In this document: positions 10,988-22,029 of the stretch, piece by piece
Numbering within the stretch: the first letter of the stretch is position 1
How the letters are laid out: the number at the start of each line of letters is the position of its first letter
Assembly: GCA_951640165.1 (NCBI GenBank)
Contig: OX621241.1
Coordinates: 1,808,001-1,872,000, forward strand
Length of the DNA: 64,000 nucleotides
Direction of reading: 5' to 3'
Source: Pseudoips prasinana
Taxonomy: Eukaryota > Arthropoda > Insecta > Lepidoptera > Nolidae
Position numbers and translations under genes: made by a program
The notes under the pieces: model-generated
Told to the model about the DNA's origin: nothing
Databases searched by the model: none
Seen by the model: the letters and a program-made list of their open reading frames with translations, nothing else

Positions 10988-11100
10988 TTCACCGCCGCCC
11001 ATGGACACTCTTAACACCAGAGTAGTCGCTGGTGCGTTGCCGGCCTTTATCAGCAAACAAGTGTTGCCGACCCTTCCCCCCACCCCGATGAGCTCTTAAT
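10988..11100 (-). repeat. Repeat-G fragment
   Basis: Plus-strand CACCGCCGCCCATGGACACT, then GCGTTGCCGGCCTTTATCAG, is the reverse complement of the 3' half of repeat-G. Confidence 0.8.
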
Positions 11101-11105
11101 AATTT

Positions 11106-11335
11106 GACTGGCCTGTTTGTCTAGTGGTTATTGAACCTCACCGCTAAGACTGAGTTCGTGGGTTCCGATCTCCACCCAGGACCAATCTTTGTGTGATGAG
11201 TACGATTATTTGTTCTGTGTCTGGGTGTAATTGATCTATAATATCCATGTATTTAGAAATATATAAGTATGTTAATCAGTTGTGAGGTTAATATAGTACA
11301 GGCTCTGCCGAGTTTGAGATCAGACGATATTTATT
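11106..11335 (+). repeat. SINE-beta copy
   Basis: Head GACTGGCCTGTTTGTCTAGT, with the B box one base altered (GGTTCCGATCTCC), then the family body through GCCGAGTTTGAGATCAGA. Confidence 0.85.
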
Positions 11336-11341
11336 TACAAA

Positions 11342-11662
11342 CTAGCTCTGCCCGCGACTTCGTCCGCGTGTTAATTGGTTTATTTTTGTTTTTTTTTTTC
11401 AAAAAAAAGTTTTTCTAAAATAAAAGTAGCCTAAGTTACTCCTTATTACATCAGCTACCTGCCAATAAAAGTCCCGTCAAAATCGGTCCAGCCATTTCAG
11501 AGATTAGCCGGAACAAACAGACAGACAGTCAGACAAAAATTGTAAAAAAAATATTTTGGAGTATGTACCGTATATATATATTCATATACATGTAGTAAAA
11601 ATCGGTTGTTTCAATATTACAAACAGACACTTCAATTTTATTTATTTGTATAGATGTATAGA
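11342..11662 (-). mobile_element. Helitron-like element, non-autonomous
   Basis: On the minus strand it starts TCTATACATC and ends CGGGCAGAGCTAG, inserted between A (11341) and T (11663). Plus-strand GCCCGCGACTTCGTCCGCG is the GC-rich 3' end that forms the subterminal hairpin. It is a different subfamily from Helitron-1, without coding capacity. The 5' end could instead lie 8 bp inward. Confidence 0.6.
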
Positions 11663-11834
11663 TAAATCTTCTGGAAAATGTAGAGCAGTTTAAATGAAAG
11701 TAATCTATTCGCAAACAGATACTGTCAGCTCGATCCATCCATTACCCACTTACAAGAGATTAGGACGCGGGGTGCGAATCAATCAACAGACTCTGATATC
11801 ATCTATTTTCTCGGTCACTCATTTATCAAACCTA

Positions 11835-12455
11835 GACGGTCTCAATGGTCTAGCGGTAGCTTTTCTAGCGGCAGATAATAAGATCCTGGGTTACCGGACG
11901 GTAAAAGGGGTAATTTTGGGAATAAACAAATACAGTATGAACTTGGAAGTCTGGCATTTGGTGGTATGAAACCCCCATGCCACAAAGAGAGTTCTAAATA
12001 AACCCGTCGGTCTTGCACCAGACTACTTACCGGCGGAGTCTGCTAGCTAGTCCAATTATCATTAGACTAGCTGTGCCCCGCGGTTTTACCCGCGTTAAAC
12101 TTTACAAATTATCACAGCTTCTCCCCCGTAGGTGATAACGTGATAATATGTAATATGTAATATTCATGCAAAATTTGAAGTAAATCCATGGAATACTTTT
12201 TGAGTTTAGCCCGGACATACATACAGACAAACAGACAAAAATTCTAAAAACTATATTTTGGCTTCGATATCGATTGTAGATCACGTCCCATGTATCCTTT
12301 AAAAAAATATTCATTGTACAGTTTTGATTTTCCCACGATTTTATTATATGTATAGATTGGGGGACAATTGTGTGCACCTGCCTTTGTGCACACACTTGTG
12401 CACTATATATGTATAACGTCCCGCGCAAATTGTCCAAATTCAACCAGATGGACAT
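11835..12455 (+). repeat. SINE-gamma variant split by a Helitron
   Basis: The head (GGTCTAGCGGTAGC, GATCCTGGGTTACC) runs to 12066. The tail (TTGTGCACACACTTGTGCAC, then GTCCCGCGCAAAT) resumes at 12357. Between them lies the 290-bp Helitron-1 at 12067-12356. Rejoining the ends gives ATCATTAGATTGG, matching the ATCATTAGAGTGATGG of the uninterrupted copy at 63244. Confidence 0.75.
12067..12356 (-). mobile_element. Helitron-1, 290 bp, non-autonomous
   Basis: On the minus strand it begins TCTATACATATAATAAAATC and ends with a hairpin CGCGGGTAAAACCGCG, then GGGCACAGCTAG. It sits between A (12066) and T (12357) with no target duplication, the hallmark of Helitrons. No helicase is encoded, so it depends on an autonomous partner. 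Confidence 0.9.
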
Positions 12456-13146
12456 CAACACGGCATAAAATTATAGTATGTCATTTAATTAATTTGTAAT
12501 ACTTAGGGTTTTCCCAACAGACTACAGCATGTGGTCCCTCAATAAAAGAGTAATAAGGTATCGAGTTGGAAATGCGGGAGTGATGCCACGAGTATTGCAA
12601 AGACTCATATACTATCAACCCCAAAACCGAGCCTCTAATGCATCTACTAGGTGGAACCACCCTGAGTTAAGGTTCCAACGGAGAAACACAACCCATTTCG
12701 ATGAGTTCGGACCTTCATTGATCTTTTGACACAGGTTTCTTCCGCTCACATCCATTTTCTAGTGAAGCAGTGAAAGTGTATCCGGTAAACGTCTCGTCAT
12801 TAAAAAAATAACTGGGTCACTTTCAGTTGGTGGAGCGAACGTAAAAACGCAAATAAAAAACTGATTCTTAATCAATTGTATGTACTTTTATCTTACCAAT
12901 TTGTAAACAAACCTCTCACAAAACCAATTTCGTCATCATCCAGATTGATCATCAATGTCGTAACAATCCCGCGCGCCCTGCGCCCGCGCTTGCACAACGC
13001 AACGGTAACTAATTGTTAGAGCTGCAACTACAGTTCCATTCTTATTTCTTATTCGATTCCGTTTATTATTTCAAGGTCTTTAGTTTTTATTGTCACACAG
13101 TATTATAATAGGTTTTTTGATAAGGAAGTTTGATTGAATTTAAATA
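12456..13146. other. No recognised feature
   Basis: A 66-codon open frame (12529-12729) has no recognisable motif. A GC-rich pocket lies at about 12970-13005. No family match. Confidence 0.35.
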
Positions 13147-13428
13147 CGCTAATGAAATTGAAGAATTTGGTGGTAAAGATTAATTTCATGCAATTTCAAT
13201 TAGACACCAAAATTGTTGCTAAAATATTTAGCATCCGCAATCCAGGCAGTAACAGTACGACGGTTTCTACCGCTGATACTGTTTTAGATTAAACCGATGA
13301 CAGACAGGACTTAGCCAGACCACATGGGTTCCTAGTTTTGCAATATATTAAAACACCGAGTATATAGGAATTTGAAACTAATCTATATATATATAAAAAT
13401 CAATGCCACTTTTCGTTGTAATGTTATA
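13147..13428 (+). repeat. Left arm of a ~275-bp inverted repeat
   Basis: 13156-13428 is nearly identical to the reverse complement of 15653-15927; the only clear difference is one TA step. The inner end includes the first 47 bp of the Helitron-2 at 13382. Pairing resumes briefly outside at CGCTAATGAAA (13147) and 15961-15971. Confidence 0.95.
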
Positions 13429-13582
13429 ACTCAACAACGCCTTTACCGATTTGGCTAATTTTGGTGTTGAATTATTCGTGGAAGTCCAGGGAAGGTTTGT
13501 ACGTAGAGAAAATTTAAAAAAAGTCTTGAAAAACTTTTATTACTATGCCTTATACGTAGCGAAGCACGTACCGGGCCGCTAG
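13382..13582 (+). mobile_element. Helitron-2, 201 bp, non-autonomous
   Basis: It starts TCTATATATATATAAAAATC and ends TACGTAGCGAAGCACGTA, then CCGGGCCGCTAG, with A at 13381 and T at 13583. TACGT and ACGTA form the subterminal stem. A second full copy is at 59066-59332 on the minus strand, and its first ~45 bp recur in the arm at 15653. Confidence 0.85.
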
Positions 13583-13631
13583 TAATATTATAAATGTACG
13601 GTCTGTGAATTAATTTTTTTAATAATTCTTA

Positions 13632-13768
13632 GTATTCCATGGATTGACCGATGATCTTGTGCGGGTCGCTGGATGTGGATAGCGAAAGACCGGCAATTGT
13701 GGAGATCTTTGGGGGAGGCCTTTGTCCAGCAGTGGACGTCTTTCGGCTGATATGATGATGATGATTCC
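13632..13768 (+). pseudogene. RTE-like LINE ORF2 C-terminus and 3' end
   Basis: The frame GGC-CGC-TGG reads RWMWIAKDRQLWRSLGEAFV then QQWTSFG and stop, the usual last residues of an RTE-type ORF2. The stop is followed directly by a GAT trinucleotide run, the typical RTE 3' terminus. The rest of the element is missing. Shorter tails of the same kind lie at 3685, 39720, 43931, 51764 (-) and 62618. Confidence 0.75.
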
Positions 13769-14559
13769 ATGGATTCATCCTGCGGAAACCGAATTCTTCT
13801 GCCCGAATTTCACCAATGACGAACACACAAATTCTATCTCTTAGCATGACGCACAACATATGTAGTGTAATGCAATAATGCGCGCAAACAAATATGCACC
13901 TTCTATTCCCTTACTCCCATAATCCGTTGGATGGCTATCCAACTCCACAGGCAAAAGGTTACGCGAAAGATTAAAACACCTCAACAACTCCCAGACCCCG
14001 AGCTGCTGCTGGGTGATCTTTCCAGAAAAATACCAATAACTAAATCTGCTCCGGTCCGAGATTGTATAGCAACACCTGCATGAATGAGTAATATCAGCCG
14101 AAGGTCAATGATTCTTCAGACATGTTGAAACCATATTGTGTCTAGCAAACTGCTCTACATAGCCCACTAGCAAACCACCAATTTAAAAGTATTTCCCATA
14201 ATTCCATTCCTGCATAATTTAATACATGCCTATGGCTAAGTTGATGTTAAGAAAAGGGATTCTTAGTAAAACTTAATTCTATTAGAAAGAAATGCTTCGA
14301 TAGCGAACAGAAACTGCAATAAACAATAGCCATAAATCCATCCGTAGCTAACGAGCGAAAAACATTAAATTCGGTTCAGTGGTTTTTGATTAACATACGT
14401 AGATTGCATAATTTTATGTCTATAACATAACTTTGTTTTACTACAAAGCTTTTTTAATGATTTTATCGTTTTCTAGTATTTTTATGTAAGTTTTTGCATT
14501 CTTGCGTGCCACATTTATTTATTTGTTTCTGATTATTTTGCATACTTACGATATATTGA

Positions 14560-14765
14560 CTGCACGTGTGGCGCAGGGGCTAAGACAGTCGCCTCGCCGC
14601 TTCGTGTCGCGGGTTCGAGTGCCGCGCCGAGCAACTTTTTGTATAACCCATAAATAGTTGTTCTGAGTCTGGATGTAATTTGTGTCCGTCTATTATATGT
14701 TTGTAAAGTACGCCGCGACACAGAGATTAACTTCCCTAGTGCGAGCGGTGTCTTAAAAAAAAAGA
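14560..14765 (+). repeat. SINE-delta (tRNA-derived)
   Basis: GCACGTGTGGCGCAGGGGC (A-box region) and CGGGTTCGAGTGCC (B box) are spaced as in a tRNA. They are followed by CCCATAAATAGTTGTTCTGA and end in oligo-A. Fragments are at 31129, 40563 and 40848 (-). Confidence 0.75.
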
Positions 14766-14799
14766 AATATATAATTAAATCAAAATCTTGGGACAACTA

Positions 14800-15000
14800 A
14801 CACACTGTCATCTGATCCCAAACTAGGCAGAGCCTGAACTATGACCACCGGACAACTGATAAACATATTTATAGATAAATTACACCCAGACACGGAATAA
14901 ATAATCGTGATCACACAAACAATTTTCCCGGGATAGAACCCACGACCTCTGGCTTAGCAGCCATTAATGGCCCCTAATTACCAAACCAACAGGCCAGTCC
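14800..15000 (-). repeat. SINE-beta copy
   Basis: The plus strand shows ATCTGATCCCAAACTAGGCA through CACGACCTCTGGCTTAGCAG, the reverse complement of the family. Confidence 0.85.
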
Positions 15001-15034
15001 AGTACATATTATACATGTACTTGTTTATAACATA

Positions 15035-15348
15035 CTAGCTGTGCCCCGCGGTTTTACCCGCGTTAAACTTTATGCATTATCACAGCTCCTCCCCCGTACG
15101 TGATAGCGTGATAATATGGAGCCTATATGTTGACCCAACCTCTTAGTAATATTCATGCAAAGTTTGAAGTAAATCATTGCAGTACTTTTTGAGTTTAGCC
15201 CGGACATACATACAGACAAACAGACAAAAATTCTAAAAACTATATTTTTGGCTCCGATATCGATTGTAGATCACGCCCCAGGTATCCTTTTTTAAAAAAT
15301 ATTTAATGTTCATTTTTGTCTTTCCTACGATTTTATTATATGTATAGA
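15035..15348 (-). mobile_element. Helitron-1, 314 bp
   Basis: It has the same termini and the same CGCGGGTAAAACCGCG hairpin as 12067. It is flanked by A (15034) and T (15349). Confidence 0.9.
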
Positions 15349-15652
15349 TTCTTAACACCAACATATGCAACTACCCATATTTAAAATATAAAGTGAATTG
15401 GTTTGAAAAAAGTAAAACCTAAAGGTAAATAATAGAACATGCATAAGTAGGGTTTCAGATAGACCACGTCAAGGCCCTGGCCGCCAAATATACAGAACTA
15501 ACAGTAAACCAACTTGGCTCCAGACTAGATGTTCAATTTTTTATGGTATTTACTAGTCCAAGATAGAAGGAACAGGAAATACGTCCTTGAACACTTATCA
15601 TCATCCAGGCTAGCCGGTCTAGATATTTTAATTGCCAATAAAGTCTAGAGAC

Positions 15653-15971
15653 TATAACATTACAACGAAAAGTGGCATTGATTTTTATATATATATATAG
15701 ATTAGTTTCAAATTCCTATATACTCGGTGTTTTAATATATTGCAAAACTAGGAACCCATGTGGTCTGGCTAAGTCCTGTCTGTCATCGGTTTAATCTAAA
15801 ACAGTATCAGCGGTAGAAACCGTCGTACTGTTACTGCCTGGATTGCGGATGCTAAATATTTTAGCAACAATTTTGGTGTCTAATTGAAATTGCATGAAAT
15901 TAATCTTTACCACCAAATTCTTCAATTATTGACTTTATTGGTCGGAATTTGTTCTATACGTTTCATTAGCG
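15653..15971 (-). repeat. Right arm of the ~275-bp inverted repeat
   Basis: 15653-15927 pairs with 13156-13428. Only the first ~45 bp of Helitron-2 are present here, and the copy stops abruptly at 15653 inside the element. A 33-bp segment (15928-15960) absent from the left arm precedes an 11-bp resumed match. Confidence 0.95.
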
Positions 15972-16074
15972 ATAACTTCGCCCGCGGCGTAACAGCGGGT
16001 GTTTCTGAGATTCTCTATTCACATATAGCGAATGTACAGACACATCAATCAAACAGATCAACTAATCCGATTTA

Positions 16075-16920
16075 ACTAACTGTCTTTCCGTAACACTTGG
16101 GTTATGTAACACAGAGGGACTGAAGTATAAGTATTGGATATCGCTCATTATAGACACTCAGCTTAAGCCATGTTATGCGTGCGTGAGTATATGTTAAGGT
16201 ACAGCAGACTAGGTAAAGCAGTGGCCGTTCTTTCCATAACACCTAGGTTATGTAACATAAACTCTATTAAGTCTAAGTATAAGTTGTCAATCACTATCGG
16301 CATATAAGTTAAACCATACAATACTAAAGTACCTTATAAGAGACCGCAGACTAGCTAAAGCAGTTACTATTATTTCCGTAACACCTAGGTTATGAAACAT
16401 AGAACGACTTAAATATAAATATTGGTTATCGCTCACTATAGGCACTGAGTTTTACCCATACTATACTAGAGTACATTTTAGGGTACAGCAGACTAGGTAA
16501 AGCAGTGGCCGTTCTTTCCGTAACACCTGGGTTATATAACATAGAGTGATTTAAGTCTAAGTATGAATTGTCAGTCACTATAGGCATATAGCTTTACCCA
16601 TACTATACTAGAGTACCTTTTAAGATACCGCAGACTAGCTAAAGCAGTTACATTGTTCCCAGATATTATTATTTCCGTAACATAGAACGACCGAAATATA
16701 AGTTTAGGCTATCGCTCACTATAGGCACTTAGTTTTACCCATACTATACTAGAGTACATTTTAGGATACAGCAGACTAAGTAAAGCAGTGGTTGTTCTTT
16801 CCGTTACACCTAGGTTATGTAACATAGAACGACTTAAATATAAGTATTGATAACCAATACTTAAGTACTTAGTTTTACTCGTATTACTAGTACAATACAG
16901 GTAAATCTATGTGGATATAG
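16075..16920 (+). repeat. 142-bp satellite with alternating A/B units
   Basis: The landmark CAGACTA recurs at 16205, 16347, 16489, 16631 and 16772, intervals of 142, 142, 142 and 141 bp. Units alternate between GTAAAGCAGTGGCCGTTC (A) and CTAAAGCAGTTACTATTA or ..ACATTG (B), giving a 284-bp higher-order period. About six units are present. At 16915-16932 part of the unit (TAGTGAGCGATAACC) is inverted. Confidence 0.9.
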
Positions 16921-16924
16921 TGAG

Positions 16925-17565
16925 CGATAACCAGAGACATACTAGCTGAGTACTTTTAGAGGGTACACTGTTTAAACAAGTCTGCTAGTTTAAACGGTAC
17001 CCATGCATTCCGTAATATCTGGGTTATCACATATCATTTTAAAGCGAATGACGATATTTCTACTTACACCATTGGAACGAAATCGCTTCATCTTGGCAGT
17101 ATTTTTTCAGTGGACCACTTACCTAGAAAAGAAAATGCATCGGTTAGACAAAATATAAAAATCTCTAAAAAATCATATCATCTACATACACGAATAAAAT
17201 ATTATAATGGGGCACATAAAAACTTTAATAAACACACATAAGGCCTTGACATCAAAGTAACAGTAAAGTACACTTATTCCTTGGCAGTAGTGCCAAATGT
17301 TGTTGAACCATTTATCATGGTATCCCTCAAGGTCGTGTCATGGGCACCGTCCTAACTGGTTTTGCCAGTTTGAATGTTAAGTAACCCTTATCATGATATT
17401 AATCTGACATAACCTTTGAAAGAAAATTGTTTGTAACTTATATTAATTTTCACGTAATTGTTAGCTTTAGTCAAAATACAGTACTTTATGTTGTTTCAGG
17501 GGTTTATGGAGCGATAAAAACTGTAACCTACTTACCTAGATTAATCAAACGTATTATAATGTTAA
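16925..17565. other. No recognised feature
   Basis: It contains degraded satellite words near 16960-17030 and otherwise nothing recognised. Confidence 0.4.
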
Positions 17566-17566
17566 T

Positions 17567-17800
17567 TGACTGGCCTGTCCACCTAGTGGTTGGGTGACCC
17601 TGACTGCTAAGCCAGAGGTTGTGGGTTCGAACCACACCCAGGACAAATCTTTGTATGATAAGCAGGAGTATTTATTACAGAATATTTTTTAGAAATATAT
17701 AAGTATGTTTATCCGTTGTCTGGTTGCCATAGTACAAAGTCTGCCTAGTTTGGGATGAGATGGCAGTATGTTAGTTACACTGCCATCTGAGCCCCAATAT
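17567..17800 (+). repeat. SINE-beta copy
   Basis: Head GACTGGCCTGTCCACCTAGT, B box GGTTCGAACC, body GCCTAGTTTGGGATGAGATG. The end carries a small inverted echo (GGCAGTATGTTAG / ACTGCCATCTGAG). Confidence 0.85.
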
Positions 17801-17804
17801 ATGT

Positions 17805-18735
17805 ATAATTATAGAATAGAATAGAATATAGTTTATTACTTGGTTAAGAATATTTTACATGTCACTTATGAAAATAAAATTTACATAGTGTTATGGTGTT
17901 TTGTTATAAGCGCATTTTGTCCTATGGGGGATCTTTTGCAACCTATTCCTATAATCTTCAATCTTTCCAATGCGTTACCCCACTTACGCATCAGAGATAT
18001 CGCGTCAGAGATGGCCGACAACTCGTAAATGATACCATATGTGTACCAAACGGTAGGCTACGAAAACCTATTTGTTGACTTGGTAGTATCCAATAAACCT
18101 GGGCTCACAGATATCATCCTGTCATATTCTGTTGCATTTACTTGTCTTACCAAATATTAAAGATTCGATTTTCTAATTGTTTGTTTGTAATGGATAAGCT
18201 CAAAAAATATCATTGATTTAATTGACAATAAAAGTAATTTGGCGTTCGCTGATTATACATAATATTATTTTTCAGTCACAAGAACATTTTTTTTAATTAT
18301 TTTGGTCAATTTATCTTTCGATCTATCTACCCGGACACAGGACAGGTCGCTGGTGTATTAAAATTTTTCCTAAAATAATATTTCACGAATAAGGGAGTTA
18401 CTAATGAGTCCAAAGTTTAGTACCATATCATATTCGTAGCATCTCTTGATATCAAAATATATTTTGTCAATAAATTAGCACAATATGTTTACGCTGTTTA
18501 CATTCACTTCAAAGAACTCCCAAAAATAAACCACATAAACTACCCAATATCTTTCCTCCGACGCTAATATAAGAGACTGAGAGACGAACAGACGAACTGC
18601 CCCTCCACTCGGACCGACAGAAAAAGGAAACTACAACAGCAGGATATTTCGAAATACTACAAAAAAGCTTACGAGGAAATTGCTTAAGGCGACGCATGGA
18701 TGATATTGGCGGTATATGTTTATTTTCTTCTCATC
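17805..18735. other. No recognised gene
   Basis: An AATAG-type microsatellite (about 17812-17832) may be a LINE tail. TTAAGGCGACGCAT (about 18684) recurs inverted near 19513 for 14 bp. No supported ORF. Confidence 0.35.
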
Positions 18736-18738
18736 TTT

Positions 18739-18870
18739 TTTTTTTTTTTTTTTTTTTTTATATAATAGGTTGGCAAACGAGCAAGTGGGTCACCTGATGG
18801 TAAGTGATCACCGCCGCCCATGGACACTCGCAACACCTGAGGAGCTGCAAGTGCGTTGCCGGCCTTTAAG
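18739..18870 (-). repeat. Repeat-G fragment with long poly-T
   Basis: A run of about 20 T (the poly-A of the minus-strand copy) is followed by ACCTGATGGTAAGTGATCAC and GCGTTGCCGGCCTTTAAG. The intact tail suggests a fairly recent insertion. Confidence 0.85.
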
Positions 18871-18984
18871 AAAAGATAAACTATTATAAAACATTCGGAA
18901 TTGATAATTATAATATATGTATCAGGTCTTTGCTTATAGCTTTACACGACTGGTTAACGCTCGTATTTCGATTCGATTCCCGTA

Positions 18985-19270
18985 CAGGAACGTCGAATTT
19001 CGGCCACAGCGGCAAGACTCAATGGAGACTAGCCATCTGCGCGGGACATATTATAGTACACAAGTGTGTGCGCAAACACAGGGGCACTTTTTATTCCATC
19101 ACTCATTATCCGATGGGACGACGATGCTCTCGTACCCCCAGACTTCGGGCTAATACTGAGAAATTTTCTTTACAGAAGAAATCTCAAAATCGCTTTTCGG
19201 CCTGACCTGGGATTTGATCCTGGGACCTTGACTGTAGTTGAACTCGCTACCGCTGGACCAACGAGGCAGT
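18985..19270 (-). repeat. SINE-gamma copy
   Basis: The plus strand reads CATCTGCGCGGGACATATTA to CGCTGGACCAACGAGGCAG, the reverse complement of the family from tail to tRNA-like head. Confidence 0.85.
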
Positions 19271-19691
19271 AGAAAGAATAATTACACTAGCGCTGAGGTT
19301 GTCTTTAAAAATATTACAAAATCCTATATTTTCGGAACAGATGTATACTTATACAGACAAATACTTATCGGTGCTTATGGGATTTAATAACATTTATACA
19401 GTCTTTACTTTATTTGAATAAAACTGTAAAACCGCGTATGTTAGATCACGCGTGGAATTGGCAGTATCCAGCTCAACGTCGATCACTTACCTTCACTCCG
19501 CTTATTTTAGTTAGCAATGCGTCGCCTTAAATGCTTCCCGTTGTAAATGTTGAGATATACTGACGAGAGCTATTACTTACATCGAACGGTAAAGCTATTA
19601 AAAGTGTTAAGTGTTTGTATCACTATACTATAAAAAAAGCACCGGGCTTCACACGTAGATTTTAACATCAATTTTGATATATTATAGCCAG

Positions 19692-19898
19692 ATGCTCACA
19701 CTAGTCTGTAAGTGATTGGCGAGGTTAAGCAACTAGGCTCGCGGTCAGTTCATAGATAGGCGACCGCCAAAGTTGTTTCATTATTGAGCATCTCCGTGCT
19801 TCGGAGGGTTAAGCTTTCGTCGGTCCCGGTTTTAACCATTAGGCAACAGTCGCTAAGCCATGTCAGAACCTAACATTAGGATATACGATAAGTAAGTA
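19692..19898 (+). repeat. 5S-rRNA-derived SINE
   Basis: GTAAGTGATTGGCGAGGTTA, AGCAACTAGGCTCGCGGTCAG and GCGACCGCC follow the order of the 5S rRNA internal control region. An unrelated body and the tail ATACGATAAGTAAGTA follow; that tail recurs at 59508. This is the most complete plus-strand member here. Confidence 0.8.
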
Positions 19899-19899
19899 A

Positions 19900-20855
19900 G
19901 GGGATGAGATTACAGCAAAGCGGCAAGGAGAGGAGGACGTTATGATGCAATTTAAGGACGAGGGAAGTTTCGTGTCACTGCGCAATAGTACAGTCGACAT
20001 CCATAATCTTGAAAATGAACTTTACTGCTTACGCAATAACGCCGCTGACCAAGTCCAAGTGTTTCCACTGATGTGGCGTTGACTGTTCGTATTATTATTT
20101 TATGATTAGGCCTAATGAGGCTTAGCTTTTTAATAATCTATCATTCCTCATTCTTCATACCTACTTGCGCTCCTATTCGCATTTCCACTGCAAATTTTCA
20201 ATACAGACTATTATTCGATTTTTTTTGCGTAATACCGATGTCGGTCAAAGTCTCAAACATTTTATAAGGCGTGAAGATTTTGTTATGTTCGCTTATTCTA
20301 AAGAGTAATTCCACAGTAATGACTGAAGAGACATAGGCTATAAATGGTAATGATTATGATGCTCTAGGTATTTTAGAATTCTCGAATGTTGCATCATGAC
20401 TGGTAATGATGATGAGTGCAATCATTATGGTCTTAATATAAAACTAAGTGCTACTTTTTGTCTTGAACGGATCGTGTTTTTTCGGTTGGAACCTAATGAC
20501 GCCTCATTACTTTCAGAGAAGCATCTAGAATGTCAAGATTACGTACACCTAAGATTTTCAAATGAAGTTTTTTAGTAAATACGTGATTTTTATTCAACCA
20601 GAGTAACCGAATAGTCCGACATAACAAGTATACCGCAAGTATATCTCGAAAGGCATTGCGCCGTTGGCAAGATCATGAAGCACTCTGCAGGTATTCGCAA
20701 AGATTTGAAAAATAAATATACACTCGCTGTATAATGACTAAATTGTAATAAGAATATTACCATGAATATTATCTGTTCTAACACTTTGTTTAACACCATA
20801 TTTTGGCGGTACTACGTAACCAGCTCTATCGTTTTGAAGAACAATAATAATAATA
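19900..20855. other. No recognised feature
   Basis: No family match within the window and no supported ORF. Confidence 0.35.
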
Positions 20856-21205
20856 ATATCCTGGGACATTATTCACACACGGCCCTGATCCCAAACTAAG
20901 CAAGGGCTCTACCGGCTAAGTCGCCGAACAACGTTTTTATGAATGGTGTTCAAATACTTAAATAACGCTTAAAATGACTTAATCCATCGTTAAATCGGCT
21001 TCCATGACCGATTCGATCGATTGTTAACGTTGAAGGCACGACAAACGATTGATTAAGTAAAATTAAGTAAAAAAGATAATTACACACAGACTCAGGACAA
21101 TCAGACGTCATGTTCATGCGCACAAATATTTGTTCTAGGTGGGAATCGAACCCACGACCTGCGACGAGAAAGGCAAGTATCTATCAACCACGCCAACCAC
21201 GTCTA
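20856..21205 (-). repeat. SINE-alpha copy disrupted by MITE-K
   Basis: The SINE 3' end (TATCCTGGGACATTATTCAC) is at the left and the tRNA-like head (GGGAATCGAACCCACGACC) at the right. 20905-21065 between them matches one terminus and the core of MITE-K (AGGGCTCTACCGGCTAAGTC, then GATTGATTAAGTAAA). Part of the SINE and the far MITE terminus are missing. Confidence 0.7.
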
Positions 21206-21607
21206 TAAGTCTTCATCGCCAGGTTACGCTGGTCAATAATGTGTTTACCCAGAGATGTCATTGACAGTGAACGGAGCGGTTGGCGCGCCATTATAACTAG
21301 ACTCTTTAGACATTTATATTTGATTGCGAACTTTGAACGGCTGCCTTCGAGTTTTTAATTACCATTATAAAAAAGTTGATGAATGTTAAATTAGTTTGCT
21401 TAGATTCCAACTTGAATTATCACAAACATAATTGGGTACTTAAATATTATTTTAATACTATTTTTAATAATAATACTGATAAATTGCGGCTACGGCAACC
21501 AATCTTAACGGACATTAGCCAACTTCTGATGATGATTATAATTGTTATTGATATTCAATAAAATTAGAAAAGTATTAATTTAAATTAAATTAGTACCTAT
21601 TAATAAA

Positions 21608-21901
21608 AAAAAACTTGAGAGGTGTCAAGGGACACCCGGATGGAACGAAGTTATTTCTTATTATTTATTATGTACAAAAAACCTGTATACACTCAACAAT
21701 AATAATCGTCGCGACACCACACTGTTCAATGCGAAATAGAAATGAAAATATCTGGCTTGCTTTCTATAAGAGAGAGAGAGAGACAGACAGAGAAACATGC
21801 GCACACCGCACTGCTGCAAAAAGTGTCGTGACAAGTTTTCGTAAGAATTTTTTCCGTCAAGCCCCCTTACACAACGCGCGATAAGGAACTTCGTTCCAAA
21901 A
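21608..21901. repeat. MITE-L with internal GA/CT microsatellite
   Basis: Its inverted ends are TGGAACGAAGTT (about 21639) and AACTTCGTTCCA (about 21887). It is the reverse complement of 56150-56450. An internal GAGA run (about 21770-21790) varies in length between the two copies. It has no coding capacity. Confidence 0.65.
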
Positions 21902-21924
21902 ATAAAAATAATTAATTGAGCACT

Positions 21925-21985
21925 TTGAACCAAAATCATAAAACATCGCGTCATCGTCACGTCAGGCTTCCCATGAGCTATACGA
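21925..21985 (-). repeat. Repeat-I, ~65 bp
   Basis: CGCGTCATCGTCACGTCAGG and CTTCCCATGAG are the reverse complement of sequence shared at 37850-37915 and 49785-49860. Confidence 0.55.
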
Positions 21986-22029
21986 GTATGTATACTGTGT
22001 GTATCTATGTACACAGATATATCTCCATG

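Noticed and set aside
16075..16920. CRISPR-like array of repeats and spacers
   Set aside because: Whole 142-bp units are repeated head to tail with no unique spacers, in a eukaryotic context.
18684..19526. 14-bp inverted pair TTAAGGCGACGCAT as transposon ends
   Set aside because: No target duplication and no longer homology; the interval contains unrelated repeat-G and SINE-gamma copies.
19692..19800. Functional 5S rRNA gene
   Set aside because: Only the internal promoter part resembles 5S, the 5' and 3' stems do not match, and the fused body recurs at other loci.
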